From contig NZ_JBBEOG010000002.1 in NCBI RefSeq assembly GCF_037860835.1, positions 496,001 to 560,000 of the forward strand: DNA of 64,000 bases, in the 5' to 3' direction. This DNA is from Aquipuribacter nitratireducens (GTDB lineage Bacteria > Actinomycetota > Actinomycetes > Actinomycetales > JBBAYJ01). Shown in pieces: positions 50,816 through 61,980 of the stretch. How positions within the stretch are numbered: the stretch's first letter is position 1; the number at the start of each line of letters is the position of its first letter. The position numbers were made by a program, and so were the translations under genes. A model generated the notes under the pieces. It was not told where the DNA came from. It saw only the letters and a program-made list of their open reading frames with translations, and did not search any database.

Positions 50816-51106
50816 GTGGGCGAGGGCGAGCCGGACCGTCGGCCCGAGCGACCGCCGGTGCCGGGTGAGGTCCTCGGCTCCCGCCGGGAGAGCGAGCCCC
50901 TGCTCGGCGGCGCCCCCCGCGGGCAGATGCTCCGGCTCGTGGCCGGCTGCGCGGTGCTCGGCCTCGTGGCGGCGGTCCTGCTCGTCGCCCTCGCCGACGG
51001 CCCGGGCTGGGCCGTCGCCCGTGCCGGGGTCGGGGTCGCCGTCGTCGCGTTCACCGTCGGCTGGCGCGTCCTGCGGGTGCGTCACCGCGGGGGCCGGCTG
51101 CCGTAG
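50816..51106 (+). CDS. small two-helix membrane protein, hypothetical
   Basis: 96 residues, GTG start 12 bases after the ftsY stop. A charged N-terminus (GEGEPDRRPERPP) is followed by two hydrophobic segments, LRLVAGCAVLGLVAAVLLVALA and ARAGVGVAVVAFTVGWRVL. I do not recognise it. The charged-then-hydrophobic layout and tight spacing to ftsY argue that it is real, but there is no convincing ribosome site. Confidence 0.55.
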   Translation: MGEGEPDRRPERPPVPGEVLGSRRESEPLLGGAPRGQMLRLVAGCAVLGLVAAVLLVALADGPGWAVARAGVGVAVVAFTVGWRVLRVRHRGGRLP

Positions 51107-51133
51107 CCGCGCCCCCGCGGCGGGCGTCCCGCG

Positions 51134-52891
51134 TCAGGCGGCCGGGTCCACGCGCGCCGCAGCGCAGCCGCTGAGGTCGCGGACGTCGACGGCCTCGTCG
51201 CGACCGACGCTGCTCGGCGGCTCCGCGAGCGTGACGAGGTGCCGGGCGTACGCCGTCGTCGTGAGGAAGGACGGGAGCCGCTCGGCGAGGAGCGCCTCCC
51301 GCAGCAGCTCGGCGGCGTCGACGAACCGCGCGGTGCGGGCGTCGTCGCCGGCGACCGGCTCCCGCGCTGCGGCCAGCTCCTCGGCGAGGACCTGCTCGAC
51401 GAGGTCCCGGCTCACGGCCCGGCCGTCGGTGAGCCGCACCTCCTCGCGCAGCCACTGCCACACCTGCGAGCGGGAGATCTCCGCGGTGGCGGCGTCCTCC
51501 ATGAGGCCGTGGAGCGCGACCGCACCCCGCCCGCCGAGCCACGCCTCGAGGTAGTGCAGCGCGACGGAGACGTTCGTGCGGAGCCCCTCGGCGCTCACCT
51601 CGCCCGGTGTCGCGCCGAGGTCGAGGAGGTCCGCCGCCGTCACGGCGACCTCGGGGCGGTGGCGGTGCACCTGGTTGGGACGGCTCCCGAGGACGGCGTC
51701 GAAGACCTCGCGGCACGTCCCGACGAGGCCGGGGTGGGCGACCCACGACCCGTCGAAGCCGTCCCGGGCCTCCCGCTCCTTGTCGGCGCGGACCTTCGCG
51801 ACCGCCGCGGCGGTGCGCTCGGGGTCGCCGCGGTCGGGGATCGCGGCCGCCATGCCGCCGACGGCGTGGGCGCCGCGCCGGTGGCACGTCGCGACGAGGA
51901 GCTCGGTGTAGGCGCGCATGAAGGGCGCCGTCATGGTGACGTCCGCGCGGTCCGGCAGCAGGTAGTCGTGCCCCCGCGTGCCGTACGTCTTGATGGCGCT
52001 GAAGATGTAGTCCCAGCGGCCCGCGTTGAGCCCCGCGGCGTGCTCGCGGAGCTCGTAGAGGATCTCCTCCATCTCGAAGGCGGCGGGCAGCGTCTCGACG
52101 AGGACCGTCGCGCGGATCGTGCCGCGCGGCAGGCCGAGCATCTGCTGGGCGCGGACGAACACGTCGTTCCACAGCCGAGCCTCGAGGTGGCTCTCGAGCT
52201 TCGGCAGGTAGAAGTACGGCCCGCGTCCGGCGTCGAGCTGCAGCCGCGCGCAGTGGAAGAGGTAGAGCCCGAAGTCGACGATGCTGCCCGACATCGGCCG
52301 CCCGTCGACCCGGAGGTGCTTCTCCGGCAGGTGCCAGCCGCGGGGCCGGACGACGACCGTCGGCGTCGCACCGTCGGCGTCCCCCGTCACCCGGTAGTGC
52401 CGGCCGTCCGGCGACGTCCACTCGAGCGTCCCGAGACTCGCGTCGAGCAGCGTGAGCTGACCGCCGACGACGTTGTCCCACGTCGGGCTCGTCGCGTCCT
52501 CCTGGTCCGCGAGCCACACCTTCGCGCCGGAGTTGAGCGCGTTGATCGCCATCTTCCGGTCCGTGGGGCCGGTGATCTCGACTCGGCGGTCCTCCAGGCC
52601 GGGCGCGGGCGGGGCGACCTTCCAGCTGGGGTCCGTGCGGATCCACCGGGTGTCGGAGCGGAAGCCGAGGTCGGCGCCCGACGCGACCTCGGCACGGCGG
52701 GCCGCGCGCGCCTCGAGCAGCTCGCAGCGTCGCTCGGCGAACGCCTGGTCGAGCCGCCCGACGAAGGCGAGCGCCTCCGGGGTGAGGACGCGCTCGTAGC
52801 CCTCGCGGACGGGACCGAGGACCTGCACCTCCGCACCGGAGGAGGTGAGGGTGACGCGGGTGCTCGCTCGCTGGGTGCTGACGGGTGTCAT
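51134..52891 (-). CDS. aceB: malate synthase A
   Basis: Condenses glyoxylate with acetyl-CoA to malate in the glyoxylate shunt. 585 residues, of the A (about 530-residue) type with some extra length at the C-terminus. Blocks: ALAFVGRLDQAFAERR, KVWLADQEDATSPTWDNVV, VRPRGWHLPEKHLRVDGRP (catalytic Arg), GSIVDFGLYLFH, RATVLVETLPAAFEMEEILY (Glu), YIFSAIKTYG and AVGGMAAAIPDRGD. ATG 52891 has GAGGAGAC upstream. It follows aceA after 62 bases; a palindrome lies between them. Confidence 0.95.
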   Translation of the reverse strand: MTPVSTQRASTRVTLTSSGAEVQVLGPVREGYERVLTPEALAFVGRLDQAFAERRCELLEARAARRAEVASGADLGFRSDTRWIRTDPSWKVAPPAPGLEDRRVEITGPTDRKMAINALNSGAKVWLADQEDATSPTWDNVVGGQLTLLDASLGTLEWTSPDGRHYRVTGDADGATPTVVVRPRGWHLPEKHLRVDGRPMSGSIVDFGLYLFHCARLQLDAGRGPYFYLPKLESHLEARLWNDVFVRAQQMLGLPRGTIRATVLVETLPAAFEMEEILYELREHAAGLNAGRWDYIFSAIKTYGTRGHDYLLPDRADVTMTAPFMRAYTELLVATCHRRGAHAVGGMAAAIPDRGDPERTAAAVAKVRADKEREARDGFDGSWVAHPGLVGTCREVFDAVLGSRPNQVHRHRPEVAVTAADLLDLGATPGEVSAEGLRTNVSVALHYLEAWLGGRGAVALHGLMEDAATAEISRSQVWQWLREEVRLTDGRAVSRDLVEQVLAEELAAAREPVAGDDARTARFVDAAELLREALLAERLPSFLTTTAYARHLVTLAEPPSSVGRDEAVDVRDLSGCAAARVDPAA

Positions 52892-52932
52892 GGTCGTCTC
52901 CTCGTGGTCTGGTCGTCGTGTCGTCTCGTCGT

Positions 52933-52952
52933 CCCGCGCAGCGCTGCGCGGG
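52933..52952 (-). terminator. 20-bp perfect palindrome between aceA and aceB
   Basis: CCCGCGCAGC followed by its exact complement, one base after the aceA stop on the minus strand. A 10-bp stem (8 with a 4-base loop) could act as a partial terminator or mRNA stabiliser that sets aceA above aceB. Confidence 0.5.
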
Positions 52953-52953
52953 C

Positions 52954-54318
52954 TCAGTGGAACTGCTCGGACTCGGTGGACCCCGCGAGCGCGAGCGTCG
53001 AGCCCCCGGGGTTGAGGGCCGTCGCGACGGCGTCGAAGTAGCCGGTGCCGACCTCCGCCTGGTGCCGGACCGCCGTGTAGCCGCGGTCGGCCGCGGCGAA
53101 CTCCGCCTGCTGCAGCTCGACGTACGCGCTCATGCCGCGCCGGGCGTAGCCGTGTGCGAGGTCGAACATCGAGTGGTTGAGGGCGTGGAAGCCGGCGAGG
53201 GTGATGAACTGGAAGCGGTAGCCCATCGCGGCGAGCTCGCGCTGGAAGCGCGCGATCTCGTCGTCGTCGAGGTGGGCCCGCCAGTTGAAGCTCGGCGAGC
53301 AGTTGTAGGCGAGCATCTTGTCCGGGTGCTCGGCCGTGAGCGCCTCGGCGAACACGCGGGCCTGCTCGAGGTCCGGGGTGCCCGTCTCGACCCAGAACAG
53401 GTCGGCGTACGGCGCGTAGGCGAGGAGCCGGCTGATGACCGGCTCCGGCCCGTTCTGCACCCGGAAGAAGCCCTCGGCGGTGCGCTCGCCGGTGCAGAAG
53501 CGGCGGTCGCGCTCGTCGACGTCGCTCGTCAGCAGGTCGGCGGCGAGGGCGTCGGTCCGCGCGACGACGAGGGTCCGCGTGCCGGAGACGTCCGCGGCCA
53601 GCCGCGCCGCGTTGAGGGTCCGCACGTGCTGCTGGGTGGGCACGAGCACCTTGCCGCCGAGGTGCCCGCACTTCTTCTCGCTGGCGAGCTGGTCCTCCCA
53701 GTGCACGCCCGCGGCGCCCGCCGCGATCATCTGCTTCATGAGCTCGAAGGCGTTGAGCGGGCCGCCGAAGCCGGCCTCGGCGTCGGCGACGATCGGCACG
53801 AGCCACTCCTGCGGGCCGTCCGTCTCGCCGTCGGCGTGCGCGATCTGGTCCGCGCGCAGCAGGGCGTTGTTGATGCGGCGGACGACGGCCGGCACCGAGT
53901 TCGCCGGGTACAGCGACTGGTCGGGGTACGTGTGCCCGGACAGGTTCGCGTCGGCCGCGACCTGCCAGCCCGACAGGTAGATCGCCTCGAGCCCCGCCTT
54001 CACCATCTGGGTGGCCTGGTTGCCGGTGAGGGCGCCGAGGGCGGGCACGTGCGTGCGGGTGCGCAGCAGGTCCCACAGCCGCTCGGCGCCCCGCCGGGCG
54101 AGCGTGTGCTCCTCGACGACACGGCCCCGGAGGCGGACGACGTCCTCCGCGGAGTACGTGCGCTCGACGCCGGCCCAGCGCGGGTCGGTCGCCCACTCGT
54201 GCGCGAGCGCCGCGGCGTCGGGCAGCTCGCTGCCCGGTGCCGCGGGACGGGGGACCCGGCCCACCGCGACGTCGGCCGCGGTGCGCTCGTCGGTCGGGGA
54301 GGGGAGGGTCTGCGTCAT
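52954..54318 (-). CDS. aceA: isocitrate lyase
   Basis: Splits isocitrate into succinate and glyoxylate. 454 residues. The catalytic loop is [20 protein letters not shown] (KKCGH), with [12 protein letters not shown] before it, [34 protein letters not shown] and [23 protein letters not shown] 54318 has AAGGAG 8 bases upstream. It heads an aceA-aceB operon divergent from the RamB-like regulator. Confidence 0.97.
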   Translation of the reverse strand: MTQTLPSPTDERTAADVAVGRVPRPAAPGSELPDAAALAHEWATDPRWAGVERTYSAEDVVRLRGRVVEEHTLARRGAERLWDLLRTRTHVPALGALTGNQATQMVKAGLEAIYLSGWQVAADANLSGHTYPDQSLYPANSVPAVVRRINNALLRADQIAHADGETDGPQEWLVPIVADAEAGFGGPLNAFELMKQMIAAGAAGVHWEDQLASEKKCGHLGGKVLVPTQQHVRTLNAARLAADVSGTRTLVVARTDALAADLLTSDVDERDRRFCTGERTAEGFFRVQNGPEPVISRLLAYAPYADLFWVETGTPDLEQARVFAEALTAEHPDKMLAYNCSPSFNWRAHLDDDEIARFQRELAAMGYRFQFITLAGFHALNHSMFDLAHGYARRGMSAYVELQQAEFAAADRGYTAVRHQAEVGTGYFDAVATALNPGGSTLALAGSTESEQFH

Positions 54319-54405
54319 CGGAGGGCTCCTTCGGTGTCGACACGGGCGCCGTGCCCGCTGTGAGGACGACGGTGACGGCCGACGGAACGGAGGATCCAGA
54401 GGACT

Positions 54406-54418
54406 TTCCTCGAAGGAA
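54406..54418. promoter_or_regulatory. possible operator in the aceA-ramB intergenic region
   Basis: TTCCT-CGA-AGGAA, a palindrome with 5-base arms, lies 28 bases before the -10 of the RamB-like gene and 88 bases before aceA. It is not the RamB consensus I recall from Corynebacterium (a TTTGCAAA core), so assignment to RamB is open. Confidence 0.35.
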
Positions 54419-54433
54419 TCGCGGTTCTTTCGC

Positions 54434-54439
54434 TAATGT
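54434..54439 (+). promoter_or_regulatory. -10 box of the leaderless RamB-like gene
   Basis: TAATGT ends 7 bases before GTG 54447. This is the best -10 match in the window and there is no ribosome site between. Confidence 0.6.
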
Positions 54440-54446
54440 GAGGTTC

Positions 54447-55919
54447 GTGGCCGACCTCGACGTGACGCCCGACACAGCCGACGCCATCGCCGTCGGTCGA
54501 CGCATCCGGTACCTGCGGCGCGAGCGCGGCCTCACGCTCGACGAGCTCGGCGCCCGGGTCGGGCGCGCGGGGTCACAGCTGTCGCTGGTGGAGAACGGCC
54601 GCCGGGAGCCGAAGCTGTCGCTCCTGCGCGCGCTCGCCGACGCCCTCGGTGTGCAGGTGCAGGAGCTCGTGGGCGCCGAACCGCCGAGCCGGCGTGCGGC
54701 GCTGGAGATCGCGTGGGAGCGCGTGCAGCGCAGCCCGTCGTACGCGGCGCTGCGCCTGCCGGAGGTGCGGGTGGGGCCGCGGACGCCGACCGAGGTCCTC
54801 GAGGCGCTGCTCGGCCTCCACGGCGAGCTCGTCCGCCGCGCGACCGAGACCGCCGCCACCCCGGAGGAGGCCCGCCGGGCCAACCGCGAGCTGCGGGAGG
54901 AGATGCGCCGGCGCGACAACTACTACCCCGACATCGAGGCCGCCGCCGACGACCTGCTGCGCGCTGTCGGGCACGGCGCCGGGCCGCTGAGCCAGCGGGT
55001 GATCGGCGAGCTGGCGGCGCACCTCGGGTTCACGGTCCACCGGGTGGAGGACCTGCCGCGGTCGGTGCGCTCGGTCACCGACATGCGCCACCGCCGGCTC
55101 TACGTGCCGCTCGAGGGCAGCCTCGCCGGGCACGACGCCCGCACCGTCGTGCTGCAGACCGTCGGGCACCAGGTCCTCGGGCACGCCGAGCCGACGAGCT
55201 ACGCGGACTTCCTCCGCCAGCGCGTCGAGGTCAACTACTTCGCCGCCGCGCTCCTCGTGCCGGAGCGGACGGCCGTCCCGCTCCTGCAGGGGGCGAAGGC
55301 CCACCGCGAGCTCGACGTCGAGGACCTCCGCGACCACTTCGCGGTGTCGCAGGAGACCGCCGCGCACCGATTCACCAACCTCGCGACCCGCCACCTCGGC
55401 CTGCCCGTCCACTTCATGCGGGTGCACCGCAGCGGCGTCGTCCACAAGGCGTACGAGAACGACGGCGTCCGCTTCCCCACGGACGCCACGGGCGCGATCG
55501 AGGGCCAGACGGTCTGCCGGCACTGGACGGTCCGGGTCGTGTTCGGCGCGAGCGACGGCTCCGCCCCGTACCGGCAGTACACCGACACCCCGACCGGCAC
55601 GTACTGGTGCACGGCGCACCTCGACCGCCGTCCCGGGGCCGACGGCGCCGACGGCGACTTCTCCGTCGCCGTCGGCGTGCCGTACGCGCACGTCAGGTGG
55701 TTCCGCGGCCGGGAGACGACGGAGCGCTCCCGCTCCCGCTGCCCGGACCCCACGTGCTGCCGGCAGCCGCCCGCGGCCCTCGCGGAGCGGTGGGCGGGCA
55801 ACGCGTGGCCGAGCGCACGCGCGCACTCCCACCTGCTCGCGACCCTGCCGCCGGGCACGTTCCCGGGCGTCGACGACACCGAGGTGTACGAGTTCCTCGA
55901 GCAGCACGCGCCGCGCTGA
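54447..55919 (+). CDS. ramB: RamB-like XRE-family regulator with IrrE-type domain
   Basis: A 490-residue regulator of acetate/glyoxylate metabolism. An XRE helix-turn-helix (residues 12-66: AVGRRIRYLRRERGLTLDEL, AGSQLSLVENGRREPKLSLL) is followed by a central ImmA/IrrE-like region (TVVLQTVGHQVLGHAEPTSY, RVEVNYFAAALLVPE) and a Cys-containing C-terminus (CRHW, CTAH, CPDPTCC). The zinc-peptidase HExxH is absent: the region reads GHQVLGH, so no peptidase activity is expected. Divergence from aceA-aceB matches RamB in corynebacteria and mycobacteria. GTG 54447 is chosen because of the leaderless TAATGT box. Confidence 0.85.
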   Translation: MADLDVTPDTADAIAVGRRIRYLRRERGLTLDELGARVGRAGSQLSLVENGRREPKLSLLRALADALGVQVQELVGAEPPSRRAALEIAWERVQRSPSYAALRLPEVRVGPRTPTEVLEALLGLHGELVRRATETAATPEEARRANRELREEMRRRDNYYPDIEAAADDLLRAVGHGAGPLSQRVIGELAAHLGFTVHRVEDLPRSVRSVTDMRHRRLYVPLEGSLAGHDARTVVLQTVGHQVLGHAEPTSYADFLRQRVEVNYFAAALLVPERTAVPLLQGAKAHRELDVEDLRDHFAVSQETAAHRFTNLATRHLGLPVHFMRVHRSGVVHKAYENDGVRFPTDATGAIEGQTVCRHWTVRVVFGASDGSAPYRQYTDTPTGTYWCTAHLDRRPGADGADGDFSVAVGVPYAHVRWFRGRETTERSRSRCPDPTCCRQPPAALAERWAGNAWPSARAHSHLLATLPPGTFPGVDDTEVYEFLEQHAPR

Positions 55920-56001
55920 GACGCTCCGTCGCGCCCCCTCCGCGCCGCGGAGTTCCCGACCGCGCGGTCCGACACACACCTTTCACACGACGGGGCCGCT
56001 C

Positions 56002-56039
56002 GTCACGTGCCTGTAACGGACGGCGCGCGGTGAGGAAAC
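56002..56039 (+). promoter_or_regulatory. possible GlnR site upstream of amt
   Basis: GTCAC (56002), GTAAC (56013) and GAAAC (56035) sit on an 11-base period, matching the gTnAC-n6-GaAAC pattern of actinobacterial GlnR boxes with one of the four half-sites degenerate. They lie 80-117 bases before the amt ATG in a 199-base gap. Streptomyces amtB-glnK-glnD is a known GlnR target. Confidence 0.5.
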
Positions 56040-56111
56040 ACCGTCACCCCACGGTGGAGCCACTGATCGGCACGGGGCGGTCCTCCCGCCGTCCCGCGAC
56101 TCGGAAGGTGA

Positions 56112-57797
<1,686 letters not shown>

Positions 57798-57847
57798 GGC
57801 GTCCGGACCCGCGCACCGAGACGCACCACCCGACCGCACCGCCAGCA

Positions 57848-57884
57848 GCAGGTGCCCCCGGACCCCGCGTCCGGGGGCACCTGC
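57848..57884 (+). terminator. strong hairpin between glnK and glnD
   Basis: A perfect 16-bp stem (57848-57863 with 57869-57884) with a 5-base loop, 50 bases after the glnK stop and 22 before the glnD GTG. It should reduce read-through from amt-glnK into glnD. Confidence 0.85.
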
Positions 57885-57906
57885 CCGCCCACCGGGGGAC
57901 GACGAC

Positions 57907-60354
57907 GTGGACGCCACCGCGAGACCGACCACCGACCCGCCTTCTCGACCCGGTCCCGGACCGGACGGCACGTCCGCCCGGGGCCTCGGCCGCGACATCA
58001 TGCGCCGCGCGGTCCGACCCGACCTGCCGGGCCCGCAGCGACGCCGGCAGCACGCCGAGCTCGTCGTCGAGCGGCTCGGTGAGGTGTGGGCCGACGCCCT
58101 CGCCGCCACCGACCTCCCGCCCGAGGGCCCGCCGGGCGTCGCCCTCGCGATGGTGGGCAGCCTCGCCCGCGGGGACTTCGGTCCCGCCAGCGACGTCGAC
58201 CTCCTGCTGCTCCACGAGGGCCGTCGCCTGCCGACCGAGCGCCTCGCGGCCCTCGCCGACGCCCTCTGGTACCCGCTGTGGGACGCGGGCCTGCGCCTCG
58301 ACCACTCCGTCCGCACCATCGCCCAGTGCCGCGAGGTCGCCGCGGGCGACCTCGCCGCCGCGGTCGGGCTCCTCGACCTCGGCCTCGTCGCGGGCGACGA
58401 GCAGCTCGTCTCCCACGCCCGGACGGTCCTGCTGCAGGACTGGCGGCAGGGGGCGCGGCGCCGACTGCCCCAGGTCCTCGACGGGCTCGCCGAGCGGCAG
58501 CAGCGCCACGGGGACCTCGCCCACCTCCTCGAGCCGGACCTCAAGGAGGCCCGCGGGGGCCTCCGCGACGTCACGACGCTGCGCGCGCTCGCCGCGAGCT
58601 GGCTCACCGACCGCCCGCACGGGCCCGCGATCGACGACAGCCACGCGTGGCTGCTCGACGTGCGCGACGCCCTCCACGTCGTCACGGGGCGGCCCGGCGA
58701 CCGGCTCGCGCTCGCCGAGCAGGACGCCGTCGCCGCCGTCGTGGGGGAGGACGACGCCGACCGGCTGCTCGCCCGCGTGGCCGACGCGGGGCGGACGGTG
58801 GCCTACGCCGTCGACGTCACCGTCCGCCGGGCCCGGCAGTCCCTGCCGCAGCGCCGCTGGCGTCCGGGGCCGCGGCGGCCGCGGCTGCGCCCGCTCGGCC
58901 ACGGGCTCGTCGAGCACGACGGCGAGGTCGTGCTCGGCGTCGGCACCCACCCCGGTGACGACCCCTCCCTCGCGCTGCGCGCCGCCGCGACGGCCGCCCG
59001 CGCCGGGCTGCCCCTGAGCCCGGTCACGGCGCACCACCTCGCCGTCGACGGCGCGCCGCTGCCCGAGCCGTGGCCCGCGGCCGCCCGCGAGGCGTTCGTC
59101 GAGCTGCTGGGGGCCGGGGAGCACCTGCCGGGGGTGTGGGAGTCGCTCGACCTCGAGGGGCTCGTCGTCCGCTGGCTGCCGGGCTGGGACGCCGTCCGCA
59201 ACCGCCCCCAGCGCAACGCCGTCCACCGCTGGACCGTCGACCGGCACCAGGTCCAGACGTGCGTGGCCGCCCAGCGCTTCCTGCGCGACGTGTCCCGTCC
59301 CGACCTCCTCCTGCTCGCCGCGCTGCTCCACGACCTCGGCAAGCGACCGGGGGAGCAGGACCACGCGCGCGCCGGGGGGCCGCTCGCCCGCCGCGTCGTC
59401 GAGCGGCTCGGGCTGGTCCCCGCCGACCGCGACACGGTCGTGCGGCTGGTCGAGCAGCACCTCGCCCTCGTCGACCTCGCCACCCGGCGCGACCCCGACG
59501 ACCCCCGCACCGTCGAGGAGCTCGTCGCCGCGGTCGACGGGCGGCCCGACGTCCTCCAGCTCCTGCGGGCCCTCACGGAGGCCGACGCCCGGGCGGCCGG
59601 CCCGGCCGCGTGGAGCCCGTGGCGGGCCCGGCTCGTCGACGACCTCGTCCGCCGGGCCCTCGCCTCGATGCGCGGGGAGCCGCCCCGCGGGCCCGCGCCG
59701 CTCGCGGAGGCGGAGAGCGCCCTCGTCGAGCGGACGGCCGCCGACGGCAGCAGCCGGCTGTCCGTGCAGGCCGTCGACGGCCTCACGACCGTCACGGTCG
59801 TCGCGCCGGACCGTCCGGGGCTGTTCGCCGACATCGCCGGGGTGCTCGCAGTGCACCGGCTCGGCGTCCGGTCCGCGCTCGTCCGCACCGTCGACGGGAC
59901 GGCCGTCGACACGTGGTGGGTGGAGGCGTCCGGCGCGGTGCCGGACACCGCGGTGCTCCGCACCGACCTGCACCGCCTCGCCGACGGCGACACCGCCCTC
60001 CTGCAGCGCCTCGAGCGCCGCGACGCCTCCGCGCTCCTGCGGCGGCCCTCGACCGGCCGGCCCGGGCACGACCGCCCCGTCGTCGTGGTGGCACCCGGCG
60101 CAAGCGAGGCCGCCACCGTGCTCGAGGTGCGCTCCGCGGACCGGCCCGGGCTCCTGCACTCCCTCGGGCGCGCGCTCGTGCGGTGCGGCGTCGACATCCG
60201 CTCGGCGCACGTCGCCACCCACGCGGGCCAGGCCGTCGACGTCCTCTACGTCGCCGAGGCCGACGGGTCGGGCGCACTCGCACCGCCCCGGGTCGGGGAG
60301 GTCGTCGCCGCGCTCGTCGAGGCCGCCGACCCCGACCTGGCCGCCAGCACGTAG
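57907..60354 (+). CDS. glnD: PII nucleotidyltransferase (GlnD)
   Basis: The enzyme that modifies and demodifies PII in response to nitrogen status. 815 residues. The nucleotidyltransferase centre is [21 protein letters not shown] (GS-x-x-RG, DxD); the HD domain has [20 protein letters not shown]; two C-terminal ACT domains are [20 protein letters not shown] and [23 protein letters not shown] 57907 has GGGGGA 5-10 bases upstream; an in-frame ATG at 58000 would drop 31 poorly conserved residues. Separated from glnK by the terminator hairpin. Confidence 0.94.
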   Translation: MDATARPTTDPPSRPGPGPDGTSARGLGRDIMRRAVRPDLPGPQRRRQHAELVVERLGEVWADALAATDLPPEGPPGVALAMVGSLARGDFGPASDVDLLLLHEGRRLPTERLAALADALWYPLWDAGLRLDHSVRTIAQCREVAAGDLAAAVGLLDLGLVAGDEQLVSHARTVLLQDWRQGARRRLPQVLDGLAERQQRHGDLAHLLEPDLKEARGGLRDVTTLRALAASWLTDRPHGPAIDDSHAWLLDVRDALHVVTGRPGDRLALAEQDAVAAVVGEDDADRLLARVADAGRTVAYAVDVTVRRARQSLPQRRWRPGPRRPRLRPLGHGLVEHDGEVVLGVGTHPGDDPSLALRAAATAARAGLPLSPVTAHHLAVDGAPLPEPWPAAAREAFVELLGAGEHLPGVWESLDLEGLVVRWLPGWDAVRNRPQRNAVHRWTVDRHQVQTCVAAQRFLRDVSRPDLLLLAALLHDLGKRPGEQDHARAGGPLARRVVERLGLVPADRDTVVRLVEQHLALVDLATRRDPDDPRTVEELVAAVDGRPDVLQLLRALTEADARAAGPAAWSPWRARLVDDLVRRALASMRGEPPRGPAPLAEAESALVERTAADGSSRLSVQAVDGLTTVTVVAPDRPGLFADIAGVLAVHRLGVRSALVRTVDGTAVDTWWVEASGAVPDTAVLRTDLHRLADGDTALLQRLERRDASALLRRPSTGRPGHDRPVVVVAPGASEAATVLEVRSADRPGLLHSLGRALVRCGVDIRSAHVATHAGQAVDVLYVAEADGSGALAPPRVGEVVAALVEAADPDLAAST

Positions 60355-60362
60355 CCGACGGC

Positions 60363-60368
60363 TACCCT
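60363..60368 (+). promoter_or_regulatory. possible -10 element of ffh
   Basis: TACCCT lies 9 bases after the glnD stop, giving a leader of about 35-40 bases before the TTG start of ffh. The -35 would fall inside the end of glnD and is poor. Confidence 0.35.
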
Positions 60369-60409
60369 GGCGGGCACGCCACGACCGTCCCAGCCGTGAG
60401 GACCGCCGC

Positions 60410-61978
60410 TTGTTCGCCTCCCTCTCCGACCGCCTGACCTCGACGTTCAAGACCCTGCGCGGCAAGGGCCGGCTCTCGCCGGCCGACGTCGACGCGACCG
60501 TCCGGCAGATCCGGCTCGCCCTCCTCGACGCCGACGTCTCGCTGCCCGTCGTCCGGCAGTTCACCGCCGCGATCCGGGAGCGTGCCCTCGGCGAGGAGGT
60601 GAGCAAGGCCCTCAACCCCGGCCAGCAGGTCGTGAAGATCGTCCACGAGGAGCTCGTCCGGGTCCTCGGCGGGGAGTCCCGGCGCCTGCACCTGGCGAAG
60701 AACCCCCCGACGGTCATCATGCTCGCGGGCCTCCAGGGGGCGGGGAAGACGACCCTCGCCGGCAAGCTCGGGCACTGGCTCAAGGAGCAGGGCCACTCGC
60801 CGGTGCTCGTCGCCGCCGACCTCCAGCGCCCCAACGCCGTCACTCAGCTGCAGGTCACGGGGGAGCGGGCCGGCGTCCAGGTGTTCGCGCCCGAGCCGGG
60901 CAACGGGGTCGGGGACCCCGTGTCGGTCGCCCGGCGCGGCGTCGAGCACGCCCGCGCCCGCGGTCACGACGTCGTGGTCGTCGACACCGCCGGCCGGCTC
61001 GGCATCGACGAGGACCTCATGCGGCAGGCCGCGGACATCCGCGACGCCGTGCAGCCCGACGAGGTCCTCTTCGTCCTCGACGCGATGATCGGGCAGTCCG
61101 CGGTCGAGACCGCGAAGCAGTTCGACGAGGGTGTCTCCCTCACCGGCGTCGTCATGACGAAGCTCGACGGCGACGCCCGCGGCGGGGCGGCCCTGTCGGT
61201 CGTCACCGTCACCGGCTCGCCGATCCTCTTCGCCTCCACCGGCGAGAAGCTCACCGACTTCGAGGTGTTCCACCCCGACCGCATGGCCGGGCGGATCCTC
61301 GACATGGGCGACGTCCTCACGCTCATCGAGCAGGCCGAGAAGGCCTTCGACGCCGAGCAGACGGCGAAGCTCGCCGGCAAGGTCGAGCGCGGCGAGGACT
61401 TCACGCTGTCGGACTTCCTCGAGCAGATGCAGGCCGTGCGCCGCATGGGCCCGCTGAAGAACATGCTGAAGATGCTCCCCGGCATGGGTGACATGAAGGA
61501 GCAGCTCGAGCAGTTCGACGAGCGCGAGCTCGACCGCGTCGAGGCGATCGTCCGCTCGATGACGCCGGCCGAGCGGGACGACCTCAAGATCCTCAACGGC
61601 TCCCGCCGCGCCCGCATCGCCCGCGGCTCCGGAACGCAGGTGAGCGACGTCAACGGGCTCGTCGAGCGGTTCACCCAGGCCCAGAAGATGATGCGCCAGA
61701 TGCGCTCCGGCGGTGGGATGCCGGGGATGCCGGGGATGGGCGGCATGCCCGGCGGGATGCCCGGGGGCATCGGCCCCGGCAAGCGCGGCAAGGGCAAGAA
61801 GGCGAAGAACCAGCGCAAGGGCTCGAAGTCGGGCAACCCCGCCCGTCGCGCCGCCGAGGAGGCGGGCGTCGCCACCCGCGCCCCCGCGGCCGGCTCCGGT
61901 GCGGCGTTCGGTCTCGGCGGCGGCGAGGACCAGGCGTTCGACCCGGCACAGCTGCCCGACGCCTTCCGCGGGCGCTGA
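60410..61978 (+). CDS. ffh: signal recognition particle protein Ffh
   Basis: The SRP54 GTPase; with 4.5S RNA it targets membrane and secreted proteins to FtsY. 522 residues. N domain SLSDRLTSTFKTLRGKGRLS; G domain MLAGLQGAGKTTLAGKLGHW (G1), VVVVDTAGRLGIDEDLM (G3), VMTKLDGDARGGAALS (G4); Met-rich M domain with GPLKNMLKMLPGM, QAQKMMRQMRSGGGMPGM and a GKRGKGKKAKN tail. TTG start, unusual in this window, preceded by GTGAGGA; the N-terminus FASLSDRL aligns with other Ffh proteins. About 50 extra C-terminal residues. Confidence 0.96.
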   Translation: MFASLSDRLTSTFKTLRGKGRLSPADVDATVRQIRLALLDADVSLPVVRQFTAAIRERALGEEVSKALNPGQQVVKIVHEELVRVLGGESRRLHLAKNPPTVIMLAGLQGAGKTTLAGKLGHWLKEQGHSPVLVAADLQRPNAVTQLQVTGERAGVQVFAPEPGNGVGDPVSVARRGVEHARARGHDVVVVDTAGRLGIDEDLMRQAADIRDAVQPDEVLFVLDAMIGQSAVETAKQFDEGVSLTGVVMTKLDGDARGGAALSVVTVTGSPILFASTGEKLTDFEVFHPDRMAGRILDMGDVLTLIEQAEKAFDAEQTAKLAGKVERGEDFTLSDFLEQMQAVRRMGPLKNMLKMLPGMGDMKEQLEQFDERELDRVEAIVRSMTPAERDDLKILNGSRRARIARGSGTQVSDVNGLVERFTQAQKMMRQMRSGGGMPGMPGMGGMPGGMPGGIGPGKRGKGKKAKNQRKGSKSGNPARRAAEEAGVATRAPAAGSGAAFGLGGGEDQAFDPAQLPDAFRGR

Positions 61979-61980
61979 GG

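Noticed and set aside
54447-55919. Short-chain fatty-acid regulator (ScfR/PrpC type) instead of RamB
   Set aside because: Same domain family, but the divergent aceA-aceB neighbours favour RamB; kept as an alternative only.
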